Below, in pieces: positions 52,690 to 61,236 of a stretch of 64,000 bases of DNA. A model generated the notes under the pieces. The model ran no database searches. It was not told where the DNA came from and saw nothing but the letters and a program-made list of their open reading frames with translations. The position numbers and the translations under genes are program-made. The first letter of the stretch is position 1. Each line of letters opens with the position of its first letter. Location of the stretch: positions 1 to 64,000 of the forward strand of contig NZ_JAJQKI010000014.1 of NCBI RefSeq assembly GCF_023036475.1, read 5' to 3'. Origin of the DNA: Bacillus pinisoli (GTDB taxonomy: Bacteria; Bacillota; Bacilli; Bacillales; SA4).

Positions 52690-55611
52690 TTGAAAAGAAT
52701 TCTATTAGTTTTACTATGCTTTTTTCTTATTTTACCTACAGCAGCATTAGGGAATCAAAATCAAGAAAAAGTAAAGAAGTCTAGTAAATCAGAGTGGGAA
52801 CTTGTGTGGTCCGATGAGTTTGAAGGGAAAGAAATTGATCGCACAAAATGGACGTATGATCTAGGAAACTGGATTGTTGATGAAGATGGTAACGGAGTCG
52901 CACCAGGATGGGGTAACAATGAGAAGGAATTTTATACGGACTCCAGTGAAAACGCTTACGTAAAAGATGGAAAGCTTATAATTCAAGCGAAAAAGGAAAA
53001 AGTAACGGATCAGTTTGGAACGTATGATTATACTTCAGCAAGATTAAAGTCAAAAGGCTTATTTAGTAAGAAATATGGTCGATTTGATATTAAGGCAAAA
53101 CTTCCTGTAGGTAAGGGATTATGGCCAGCAATCTGGATGCTACCAGAAGAAGATAAATATGATGGTTGGGCTGCTTCAGGAGAAATTGACATTATGGAGA
53201 GTTGGGGAAGTAAACCGCATACAGTTGCTGGAACCATCCATTATGGAGAAGTATGGCCGAATAACAAATATACAGGTAAAGAGTATGAACTACCTAAGAA
53301 TAGAGGAATTGATTCATGGCACACGTACTCACTTGAGTGGGAACCAGGAGAACTTCGTTGGTATGTAGACGGAAAGTTATACCAAACTCAAAATAACTGG
53401 TATTCCAAAGGACGTAACAATGCCACAAAATATGCATACCCAGCACCATTTGATCAAAATTTTCATCTAATTATGAACTTAGCAGTAGGCGGATGGTTTG
53501 ATGGAGACCCAGACGAATCGACTATTTTTCCAAAGAAAATGGAAATCGATTATGTTCGTGTCTATGATTTAAAAAAGAGAGAGTATCAAGAGCCTACAGA
53601 ACCTGTTGTTGAAAAAATCGTTTTACCTGAAGGGGCAAAACAACCATTAGAAGATGGAAATTACATCTACGATAATCAATATGAGCAACCCATTACAGAA
53701 GTAGATGCTGGTGGTAAGGCACTAAATGCAACGTATTGGAATTTTGTTCACCTACCTGATTTTGGCGGAAATGGCTCCATTAACGTTGACTCCATTAATG
53801 GTGTTAATTATGCGAAGATATCACCTTCAAGTCCTGGTAATCAACTTTATTCTCTACAATTAATTCAGAATCTTTCACTAGGTAAAGGTGGTAAATATAA
53901 AGTTAGCTTTGACGCAAAGTCTACGGGTAATCGTAATATGATGGTAAAACTCGGAGCAGGTGCTGAAAGAGGTTGGACAAAATATTCAAATGAAGAGACG
54001 ATTTCTCTAACAGATCAACTACAAAGCTATGAATTTACATTTGATATGTTGGCAGAGACAGATCTTGCGTCTCGATTAGAATTTAATCTTGGAAATAATG
54101 GATTAAACCCTGTATGGATTGGTAATGTTCGTGTGGAAGATGTTACGGGTCAGGCTGAGGACGAAAACGGTCCTAAACAACCATTACCAAACGGAAACCA
54201 TGTGTATAACGGAACATTTGATCAAGGAAGAATGGACCGAATGACATATTGGAATCTTGTTACCAATCAAGCAGTTGCCACGGCAAGTGTAGATGAGGGA
54301 ACAAGAGAACTACAAGTAAAAGTGACAGATGGAGGAGCACATCCAACAGATGTTCAAGTTGTTCAAAAAGGTATGTACCTATTGAAAGGCAATGAGTATA
54401 AAGCAACCTTCAAAGCTAGAGCCGAACAACCAACTACGATCCAAGTCGACGTAAGAAGTAAAGATGGTCTAGTTAGTTATTCTGAAGCACAAACTATCAA
54501 TCTTACGACAGAAATGGCAGAATACAGTCTTGTATTCACGATGCCTAATGAGGTAACGGATACAGAAGGGCAACTAATCTTTAATCTTGGTGGGCAAGAC
54601 AACGTCTTCTATTTAGATGATGTCGTTCTTCTGAAAACATCAACAAAGATAGATTACGGGCAAGTAGACTTATTCCCGTTAAAGAATGGTCAGTTTGCAA
54701 ATGGCTTTGATTCTTGGGGCAGCTATGTGCACTACGATGCGAATGCTGCGCTTTCTGTTAATAGTCAAGAAGAAGCGATGATTGAAATCGGACATGAAGG
54801 AAACGAGACATGGAGTGTTATTCTTGAACAAAGTAACTTAAAGTTATCAAAAGGTGTCGAGTATATTGTGTCATTTGATGCGCGTTCATCAGCACTAAGA
54901 GATGTCGAAGTTACAGTAGAGAATGCTCAATATGCTAGATTCTTGAGTGAGAAACCTAGGTTTACTAATGAAATGAGCCGTTATAGCTATACCTTTACCA
55001 TGCCATCCGATGATACGACGAGCTTAAAGTTTTTATTAGGAAAGAATAGTAATAGTCCAGTAGGCAACCATACAATTCATATTGACAATGTGGTCCTACA
55101 AGTTAACAATGCGCCACAACCAGAACCGGTACCAACCACAACGCCTGGCATTGATAACGGAGATTTTAATAATGGAGATGCGCATTGGTCGTCATGGTGG
55201 GGAGATCAATGGAGTGGATATGCTGTAGGTAGTGCTACAGTAGAAAACAATGAGATGAAAGTTTCAATATCTCAAGTAGGTGGTGCTTCATATGCGCCAC
55301 AAGTGTATCAAAAAGATTTATACTTTGAAAAAGGTAGCACGTATACGGTTTCGTTTGATGCTAGAGCCGATGTGGCCCGTAAAGTCAATGTGAACATTGG
55401 AAAAGAGCTAACGACAGACCCATGGTTTATCGCATATGCTCCAACGAGTACATTTGATTTAACAAGCGAGATGAAGACCTACACCGTTACATTTACGATG
55501 ACAGAAGAAACATATCAAGATGGAAAACTAGTTTTCGAGCTAGGAAATATCGCGAATGGAAATGCTGCAACAAATGTGTTTATTGACAATGTTAGAGTTG
55601 TAAAAGAGTAA
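52690..55611 (+). CDS. Secreted GH16 laminarinase with four C-terminal binding modules
   Basis: A 973-residue secreted endo-beta-1,3-glucanase. It has a signal peptide (LLVLLCFFLILPTAALG, cleavage near 22) and a GH16 domain (about 35-295) with E165, D167 and E170 in GEIDIMESWG. Four CBM4/9-like beta-sandwich modules follow, each near 150 residues. They recur as KYKVSFDAKST, EYKATFKARAE, EYIVSFDARSS and TYTVSFDARAD, and each closes with a YTFTMP-like strand. It attacks laminarin or callose outside the cell and feeds the ABC importer. The start is TTG 52690 after AAGGAGGAAG. It has its own transcription unit, with a terminator at 55643-55673. Confidence 0.92.
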   Translation: MKRILLVLLCFFLILPTAALGNQNQEKVKKSSKSEWELVWSDEFEGKEIDRTKWTYDLGNWIVDEDGNGVAPGWGNNEKEFYTDSSENAYVKDGKLIIQAKKEKVTDQFGTYDYTSARLKSKGLFSKKYGRFDIKAKLPVGKGLWPAIWMLPEEDKYDGWAASGEIDIMESWGSKPHTVAGTIHYGEVWPNNKYTGKEYELPKNRGIDSWHTYSLEWEPGELRWYVDGKLYQTQNNWYSKGRNNATKYAYPAPFDQNFHLIMNLAVGGWFDGDPDESTIFPKKMEIDYVRVYDLKKREYQEPTEPVVEKIVLPEGAKQPLEDGNYIYDNQYEQPITEVDAGGKALNATYWNFVHLPDFGGNGSINVDSINGVNYAKISPSSPGNQLYSLQLIQNLSLGKGGKYKVSFDAKSTGNRNMMVKLGAGAERGWTKYSNEETISLTDQLQSYEFTFDMLAETDLASRLEFNLGNNGLNPVWIGNVRVEDVTGQAEDENGPKQPLPNGNHVYNGTFDQGRMDRMTYWNLVTNQAVATASVDEGTRELQVKVTDGGAHPTDVQVVQKGMYLLKGNEYKATFKARAEQPTTIQVDVRSKDGLVSYSEAQTINLTTEMAEYSLVFTMPNEVTDTEGQLIFNLGGQDNVFYLDDVVLLKTSTKIDYGQVDLFPLKNGQFANGFDSWGSYVHYDANAALSVNSQEEAMIEIGHEGNETWSVILEQSNLKLSKGVEYIVSFDARSSALRDVEVTVENAQYARFLSEKPRFTNEMSRYSYTFTMPSDDTTSLKFLLGKNSNSPVGNHTIHIDNVVLQVNNAPQPEPVPTTTPGIDNGDFNNGDAHWSSWWGDQWSGYAVGSATVENNEMKVSISQVGGASYAPQVYQKDLYFEKGSTYTVSFDARADVARKVNVNIGKELTTDPWFIAYAPTSTFDLTSEMKTYTVTFTMTEETYQDGKLVFELGNIANGNAATNVFIDNVRVVKE

Positions 55612-55642
55612 TGGTGAGGTAGTAGGACCTTGCAAAGATGCA

Positions 55643-55673
55643 GAAAAGTAGCTAGTAATAGCTGCTTTTTTGC
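55643..55673 (+). terminator. Terminator after the secreted laminarinase
   Basis: AAAAGTAGCTA pairs with TAGCTGCTTTT, followed by T. Confidence 0.85.
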
Positions 55674-55686
55674 TGTTCCTGCTTTT

Positions 55687-55795
55687 CGTGAAATGACGGA
55701 GTTAGATCGTGAAATAATGCTAAAAAACGTGGAATTCTGTAAATTTTCGTGGAATAAGTATTACAAAAGTTGAAATAACACATATTTTCGTGGAA
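55687..55795 (+). repeat. Six-unit array of CGTGGAA motifs with ~20 bp period
   Basis: The core CGTG(G/A)AA occurs at 55687, 55708, 55728, 55748, (a degenerate unit, AGTTGAAA) 55768, and 55789. Intervals are 21, 20, 20, 20 and 21 bp. Sequence between cores varies, though TTTTCGTGGAA recurs. It lies between the laminarinase terminator and the convergent transporter gene. The architecture is the same as in the GTGCA array at 8956-9061. Confidence 0.85.
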
Positions 55796-56000
55796 AAAAC
55801 AAAATGAAGTAGAGACGGACCATGTATAGGCAGGATCTAAAATGCTAGAAATTAAACATACCCATAAAAAAGTACTATAAAATACATCTACATACTAAAT
55901 AAAGCCCTATTTCAGATAAATTCACCATAAATCAGAACAGATTTATCTTAAGAGAAAGCCGTCGACAAGCAAACACAATGAGTGGCGGTGAAAACGAAAA

Positions 56001-56024
56001 GGCATGAGCCCTATGGACTCATAC
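56001..56024 (-). terminator. Terminator of the GPH symporter gene
   Basis: GGCATGAGCCC and GGACTCATACC form a stem (with G-T pairs). On the minus strand it is followed by TTTTCGTTTT. Confidence 0.8.
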
Positions 56025-56089
56025 CGAATAGACTACTTATACGTTATGATTCTAGTTATTTATGGAGTTACCCAGATACTTCTAGGTTC

Positions 56090-57466
56090 CTATCTTCTCT
56101 GATTCAATTCTACTAGAATTTGTGGGTATTGTTTATCGAGCTTATACATCCACATCAATACAGTCTGCAGGATGGCTAAAGCAAACGGAATATAAATATT
56201 AAGCGATAAAATCATCGTTTTAGCTGATTCGCTTTGCTCTTCTATACCTCCAACATACCCACCAAAAGCAAGTAGCCAACCAATTAGTGCCCCTCCAAGG
56301 CCGGCACCTACCTTCATGCCAAAGCTAGCCGCACTATTCACTAAGCCCTCTGTTCTAACACCGTATTTCCACTCTCCGTATTCAGCTGTGTCATTAATCA
56401 TGGCATATAAGAACACGATAATAGGGATGAGTCCAAATCCTTGAATAGCCGTTCCAATTAAGAATATAGTTGCGCTTGATGGATCCATTAGTTTGACAAT
56501 AGGACCTAAGATTCCAATGATTGATACAATTAAAGCAATATTACGCTTGCCAAACTTTCCAACCAATTTTGCCATGAAAAAGAAGCAGATAATCGTTGGT
56601 AAAAATAGTAGTAAACCTACTAATGAAAAGTATGCAGCATTCCCAAGAATGTATGTCGTATAATACAAACCTGCTCCTGCTAAAAGAGCATTTAGTGTAT
56701 AAGCAATGACACAATATAAGGTGATGATCCTCCAATATTTATTGTTGAATAATGCTTTTAAGCCTGTTTTCAGAGGAATCACTTGGTTGTTTGTTTGATT
56801 GGATGCCGCACTTACACGTTCTTTTGTTGACCGGAACGTTAGGTAACTTGTAATCATAATGATGACGCCACTAATAACGGCAACCGTTGTCCAACCAGCT
56901 TTTCCACCGATGGCACTTGCCACGGGTTGAGCAAATATCATAATGGTTAACGTACTTAACATCGTAAAAACGCCTGTGTAGATATTTAACACAGACCGTC
57001 CATAAGGTGCTTGCGTCATGAGACCTAACAAGGTTTTAAAAGGAATGGAAACGGCCGTATAAACTATTATAAGAAGGATATATGTAACATAGGCATACAC
57101 GATTTTACCTGTATACCCAATGTCTGGTACGGAGAAGAGTAGAATGGTAGTAATACCTAACGGAATACCCATCCAAAGGATCCAAGGTCGTGCTTTCCCA
57201 TGCTTGGATTTCGTGCGGTCTACTAAAGTTCCCATCCCAATATCGGTCACCCCATCAAAAAGGCGAGCAACTAACATAAGGGTTCCAACTACACCAGCTG
57301 CAATCCCAGCTACGTCGGTATAATAGAAGGTGAGGAATGTTCCTACCAATGTCCAAACTAGGATGACACCGAAAAAACCTAACCCATAATTCAACATCTC
57401 CTTATGGCCAGGAGTCTCAACACGTGATGTGCTTGAATAAACTTGTTGTTTCTTTTCTGCTAACAT
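56090..57466 (-). CDS. GPH-family sugar:cation symporter (glycoside uptake)
   Basis: A 458-residue membrane transporter of the glycoside-pentoside-hexuronide family (MelB/XynP fold, 12 TM). The first helices are near YGLGFFGVILVWTLVGTFLT. Signature loops include DGVTDIGMGTLVDRTKSKHGKARPWI and the mid-loop EYGEWKYGVRTEGLVNS. Members import oligosaccharides with H+ or Na+. Position and catabolite control suggest beta-glucosides from the nearby glucan locus, but that is an inference. The ATG at 57466 has AGGGGG upstream. A perfect cre and a GTATGTAAAC/GTTTACATAC palindrome sit just upstream, so it is likely under both CcpA and a specific repressor. Confidence 0.88.
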   Translation of the reverse strand: MLAEKKQQVYSSTSRVETPGHKEMLNYGLGFFGVILVWTLVGTFLTFYYTDVAGIAAGVVGTLMLVARLFDGVTDIGMGTLVDRTKSKHGKARPWILWMGIPLGITTILLFSVPDIGYTGKIVYAYVTYILLIIVYTAVSIPFKTLLGLMTQAPYGRSVLNIYTGVFTMLSTLTIMIFAQPVASAIGGKAGWTTVAVISGVIIMITSYLTFRSTKERVSAASNQTNNQVIPLKTGLKALFNNKYWRIITLYCVIAYTLNALLAGAGLYYTTYILGNAAYFSLVGLLLFLPTIICFFFMAKLVGKFGKRNIALIVSIIGILGPIVKLMDPSSATIFLIGTAIQGFGLIPIIVFLYAMINDTAEYGEWKYGVRTEGLVNSAASFGMKVGAGLGGALIGWLLAFGGYVGGIEEQSESAKTMILSLNIYIPFALAILQTVLMWMYKLDKQYPQILVELNQRR

Positions 57467-57498
57467 TCATTTATCCCCCTTTTTTATTGATTAGTGAA

Positions 57499-57539
57499 GT
57501 ATGTAAACGATTTCAAAATAGTTTACTAAGTTTACATAC
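57499..57539 (-). promoter_or_regulatory. cre site and palindromic operator of the symporter
   Basis: ATGTAAACGATTTCA (57501-57515) fits the cre consensus at every specified base. GTATGTAAAC (57499-57508) and GTTTACATAC (57530-57539) form a perfect 10 bp inverted repeat with centres about three helical turns apart. A further GTTTAC lies between them. On the minus strand TTGAAA (overlapping the cre) and TAATCA 17 bp on could be a promoter, so either protein would block transcription. Confidence 0.7.
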
Positions 57540-57814
57540 CAACTGGTTAGTATATAGTTATTATACATATATTTTTAGATAATTGTATATATTCTAAAAA
57601 TAAAAAAGCAGTTCGGTTCAAATTTTCAATATGAAAAATTAAAAAGGACAGGCATATAACCCAATTCTAGTTTCAGAAGATGTTTATAATAATTAGATTT
57701 TGATAGAATAGTTTTTAAGTAATTGAAAAAGAATGGGAAAAGTAATAACCTTTAGATCATATAGAATTGATTGTTATAATGGTAATAAGCCATATATTGG
57801 AGGTGGGTATTTCA
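57540..57814. other. AT-rich divergent intergenic region
   Basis: The region between the symporter operator and the MntA gene holds no gene. It should contain the MntA/HepT promoter, but no confident motif is seen. Confidence 0.4.
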
Positions 57815-58222
57815 TTGGATGTCAAAATGCAGTCAACAATTATAGACTTCTTAAAGGATAGAATTGCCCCTGATATCATTTATATATTTGGTTCAACGGT
57901 TAAAGGTAGATCCAACGGAAGCAGTGATATAGACATTGCTTATCAATGTAAACACCCAGTTGATCAATATCAAAATTTTCTGTTGGCGCAAGAATTAGCT
58001 GTACTTATAGATATGGATGTAGATTTAATTAACTTACATAAAGCTTCAACAGTCTTTCAAGCACAAATTGTTAGTACAGGCAAGGCGGTATACTATCTAG
58101 ATAATTTCACACGTATGAATTATGAGATGAAAACCCTTAAAATGTACGCAAAATTAAATGAAGAACGACAAGAAATTATTAAAAGTGCTCAGGAAAGTGG
58201 GTTTATATACCATGAAGAATGA
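57815..58222 (+). CDS. mntA: MntA-type minimal nucleotidyltransferase (antitoxin)
   Basis: A 135-residue minimal nucleotidyltransferase, the antitoxin of type VII HepT/MntA systems. The catalytic pattern GSTVKGRSNGSSDIDIAY (about 27-44) holds the GSx10DxD motif with its two Asp residues, and a further Asp follows in MDVDLINL. MntA proteins attach AMP to a tyrosine of HepT and so silence it. The start is TTG 57815, with TTGGAGGTGG upstream; the frame is open to 57767. It overlaps the hepT start by 11 bp, so the pair is translationally coupled. Confidence 0.87.
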   Translation: MDVKMQSTIIDFLKDRIAPDIIYIFGSTVKGRSNGSSDIDIAYQCKHPVDQYQNFLLAQELAVLIDMDVDLINLHKASTVFQAQIVSTGKAVYYLDNFTRMNYEMKTLKMYAKLNEERQEIIKSAQESGFIYHEE

Positions 58223-58622
58223 CGTTATCTTAAATAAGATAAGCATAATTGAACGTTGTGTAAGAAGAATTAAAGAAGAATACGAACATAACTCAGAAAA
58301 TCTTAAAAACTTTACAAAACAAGATTCAATTATACTTAATTTGCAACGGGCATGTGAAGCAAGCATAGACCTAGCCATGCATATTGTTGCTGAAAACAAA
58401 CTTGGTTTACCTCAAAGTAGTAGGGAAGCTTTTTCATTACTAGAATCATCACTAATCATTTCTCCTTCCTTGAGTCAAAAAATGAAAGCGATGGTTGGAT
58501 TTAGAAACATTGCAGTCCATGATTATCAAGAAATAAACTTAGTCATCTTACAAAAAATTGTAGAAGAACATCTCGGTGACTTTTTGACGTATACAAAAAC
58601 CATACTATTAGCTGATATTTAA
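58212..58622 (+). CDS. hepT: HepT-type HEPN ribonuclease toxin
   Basis: A 136-residue all-helical HEPN (DUF86) protein, the toxin partner of MntA. The active site RNIAVHDY gives R98, H103 and Y105, the Rx4-6HxY RNase motif. Tyr105 should be the one AMPylated by MntA, as known for Shewanella HepT. As RNases they cleave tRNA or mRNA, stopping growth and possibly protecting against phage. ATG 58212 is preferred over the longer frame at 58158. The pair lies between the glucan symporter and the drug exporter, in apparently ordinary DNA. Confidence 0.88.
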   Translation: MKNDVILNKISIIERCVRRIKEEYEHNSENLKNFTKQDSIILNLQRACEASIDLAMHIVAENKLGLPQSSREAFSLLESSLIISPSLSQKMKAMVGFRNIAVHDYQEINLVILQKIVEEHLGDFLTYTKTILLADI

Positions 58623-58662
58623 ACTAGACGTTGAAACAATTCACCAATGGAGAGTGGGAACC

Positions 58663-60201
58663 GTGGCAAATGGAGAAGAACAAGCTACGATTCGTTTTGT
58701 AGTAACAGGGCTATTACTTGGAATTTTAATGGCAGCGATGGACAATACCATTGTCGCAACGGCCATGGGAACGATCGTGTCTGATTTAGGTGGCTTTGAT
58801 AAGTTTGTGTGGGTGACTGCCTCTTATATGGTGGCGGTTATGGCAGGAATGCCGATTTATGGGAAGCTATCCGATATGTATGGAAGGAAACGTTTCTTCA
58901 TTTTCGGTTTACTTGTCTTCCTAATTGGTTCTGCCCTTTGTGGCATAGCTCAAACGATGGAGCAACTTATTATATATCGAGCGATACAAGGTGTTGGTGG
59001 AGGTGCTTTACTTCCGATAGCTTTTACCATTGTATTTGATATTTTCCCACCAGAAAAACGAGGGAAAATGACGGGTTTATTAGGCGCCGTTTTTGGAACG
59101 GCGAGTGTTCTTGGTCCTTTACTAGGGGCATTTATAACGGACACGCTAAGCTGGCATTGGGTGTTTTATATTAATGTCCCAATAGGGATCTTCTCGTTTT
59201 TCTTTATCTTTCGTTACTATAAAGAATCATTGGAGCATCGTGAGCAAAAAATTGATTGGTGGGGAGCTATTACACTAGTCATTGCCGTGGTTAGCTTGAT
59301 GTTTGCGCTTGAACTTGGTGGCAAGGAATATGAATGGGGATCTGTACAGATTATTTCTCTTTTCGTTAGCTTTGCTTTATTTTTCTTCGTCTTTTTATAC
59401 ATTGAAACCAAAGCGTCAGAACCGATTATTTCGTTTTGGATGTTTAAGAGTCGATTATTCGCGACAGCACAAATTTTAGCCTTTTTATATGGTGGGACCT
59501 TTATTATTTTAGCGGTATTTATCCCCATCTATGTTCAAGCCGTATATGGCGGATCCGCGACGAATGCTGGATTAATTCTAACACCTATGATGCTAGGATC
59601 TGTGGCAGGGAGTATGATTGGTGGAATCTATCAAACCAAGACTAGTTTCCGTAATCTGATGATAATTTCCGTTATCGCTTATGCGACAGGGATGTTCCTA
59701 CTCGGAACAATAACTCCTGATACAGCCAGAATGATGTTAACCATATATATGGTCATCGTAGGGTTTGGGATGGGTTTTTCTTTCTCGCTTCTACCAGCTG
59801 CATCCATCAACAATCTCGAGCAGAGATACAGAGGTTCAGCCAATTCAACAAACTCATTCCTACGTTCACTAGGAATGACACTAGGAGTTACCATTTTCGG
59901 AATTATTCAGAATAACTTATTTACCGAGAAGTTAAAAGAAGGATTTAGCGGATTTCCAGGTGGTGGTGCGAATCAGGGGAATCCATTAGAACAATTCGGT
60001 GGAGATATGCAGCAAATCTTTCAATCTGACGCCCGTGCTAACATACCAAAAGAGATTCTTGACATTATTATTCATGCTATGTCAGATTCAATTAGTTTTA
60101 TCTTTATGATTGCGTTAATTCCAGTGGCTTTGTCTGCTATTACGATTATGTTTATGGGAAATAGTCGGGTGGAGACGGAAAAGACCATGTCGAAGTCGTG
60201 A
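58663..60201 (+). CDS. DHA2-family drug:H+ antiporter (MFS)
   Basis: A 512-residue MFS exporter of the 14-TM DHA2 type. The TM1 motif LMAAMDNTIVATAM (D1 motif) is present, motif A appears as GKLSDMYGRKR, and motif C as GLLGAVFGTASVLGPLLGAF. It sends drugs or dyes out in exchange for protons; the substrate is unknown. The start is GTG 58663, with GGAGAG 8 bp upstream; an in-frame GTG at 58654 is part of that site. The hepT gene lies 40 bp upstream on the same strand. A hairpin at 60230-60258 with a poor T tract follows. Confidence 0.88.
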   Translation: MANGEEQATIRFVVTGLLLGILMAAMDNTIVATAMGTIVSDLGGFDKFVWVTASYMVAVMAGMPIYGKLSDMYGRKRFFIFGLLVFLIGSALCGIAQTMEQLIIYRAIQGVGGGALLPIAFTIVFDIFPPEKRGKMTGLLGAVFGTASVLGPLLGAFITDTLSWHWVFYINVPIGIFSFFFIFRYYKESLEHREQKIDWWGAITLVIAVVSLMFALELGGKEYEWGSVQIISLFVSFALFFFVFLYIETKASEPIISFWMFKSRLFATAQILAFLYGGTFIILAVFIPIYVQAVYGGSATNAGLILTPMMLGSVAGSMIGGIYQTKTSFRNLMIISVIAYATGMFLLGTITPDTARMMLTIYMVIVGFGMGFSFSLLPAASINNLEQRYRGSANSTNSFLRSLGMTLGVTIFGIIQNNLFTEKLKEGFSGFPGGGANQGNPLEQFGGDMQQIFQSDARANIPKEILDIIIHAMSDSISFIFMIALIPVALSAITIMFMGNSRVETEKTMSKS

Positions 60202-60486
60202 ATTTTAAGGTGAACAAGAAGTTGATAGGAGACTGAATCCATGCATAGGATTCAGTCTTCATTGCGTGCGTGTTACTTATATTATCTAATCATCATTCAA
60301 TGCAAATGCTTGGTGGGATAAAAGGACAAAGACTGTGTCAATACTTGCTACTCAGTACTGCTCTATGGATTATACTGTACACGATATAAAACTATAGCAA
60401 GAAACAAAAAAGACACTGAGAAAAGCACAGTGTCTTGACTACTTTATACAGAAAAGAGTTTCTAAAACAAGTTCTTCTAACCCAAC
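60202..60486. terminator. Region with two terminator-like hairpins between convergent genes
   Basis: AGACTGAATCC/GGATTCAGTCT (60230-60258) ends the exporter transcript weakly. AAGACACTG/CAGTGTCTT (60410-60436) has a T tract on the minus strand (60404-60410) and ends the ABC operon. Nothing else is recognised in the region. Confidence 0.75.
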
Positions 60487-61236
60487 CTACGCCGTTTCCC
60501 TTGAAGCCCAGCCCGCAAATTTCTTATGAATTGGCTTCAAAAGGAGATAATCCATTAATAAGGCAAAAAAACCAATTAACAAGATTCCTAGCAAAACAGA
60601 TGAAGCATTTCCAATCTGACCATTAAAAGCAATAAAATAACCAATCCCTGCATTTCCACCGATCATTTCAGCTGCTACAAGTGAACGCCATGAAATCGCA
60701 AATCCTACATACACCCCACTGATTGCTGCTGGAATAATCTCTGGTAAGTACACATAATAAGTCAGTTTCCAACCCTTGGCACCTAATGTTTTCGCAGCTC
60801 GAATGTGTGATTCTGGTATCATATTCATACCTTGTATGACATTAATGACGATGGGAAAAAACGATGCTATGATGATGACAGCAATCATTGGTGCATCACC
60901 TAAACCTAGTAATATAATTAATAGTGGTGCCCATGCCATTGGTGGTGTCGCTTGAAAATACGTAACGAGTGGCATCAGAAAATCACGGAATGTTCGGGAA
61001 GCACCTGCTAAAATACCGATAAGAAAAGCAAAACAAGTTGAAATGAGAAAACCTAGTACAAGTCGTTTCAAGCTAAGAAGGATGTGGAGCTGGATTTCTC
61101 CTTTCCCCCATTGTTTGATTCCTTCATGAAATACATCAATAGGACTTGGAAAAACGTAAGAAGGGTATTGTGCCGATACCATGGTCCAAACTAGAACTAC
61201 AAAAGGTATTGCCAGCCACCCTATTTTTTTCTTCAT
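60487..61236 (-). CDS. ABC importer permease (SsuC/TauC-type)
   Basis: A 249-residue permease of nitrate/sulfonate/taurine-type importers with six membrane segments. The EAA loop region reads HIRAAKTLGAKGWKLTYYVYLPEIIPAAISG and is followed by FAISWRSLVAAEMIGG, typical of SsuC/TauC/ThiX. ATG 61236 shares one base with the stop of the binding-protein gene, indicating strong coupling. The substrate is probably a small anion or a sulfur-containing compound, or a thiamine precursor. It is the last gene of the operon. Confidence 0.9.
   Translation of the reverse strand: MKKKIGWLAIPFVVLVWTMVSAQYPSYVFPSPIDVFHEGIKQWGKGEIQLHILLSLKRLVLGFLISTCFAFLIGILAGASRTFRDFLMPLVTYFQATPPMAWAPLLIILLGLGDAPMIAVIIIASFFPIVINVIQGMNMIPESHIRAAKTLGAKGWKLTYYVYLPEIIPAAISGVYVGFAISWRSLVAAEMIGGNAGIGYFIAFNGQIGNASSVLLGILLIGFFALLMDYLLLKPIHKKFAGWASRETA

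Noticed and set aside
55687-55800. Terminator or REP element
   Set aside because: The motifs are all in the same orientation without inverted partners, so they do not form hairpins.
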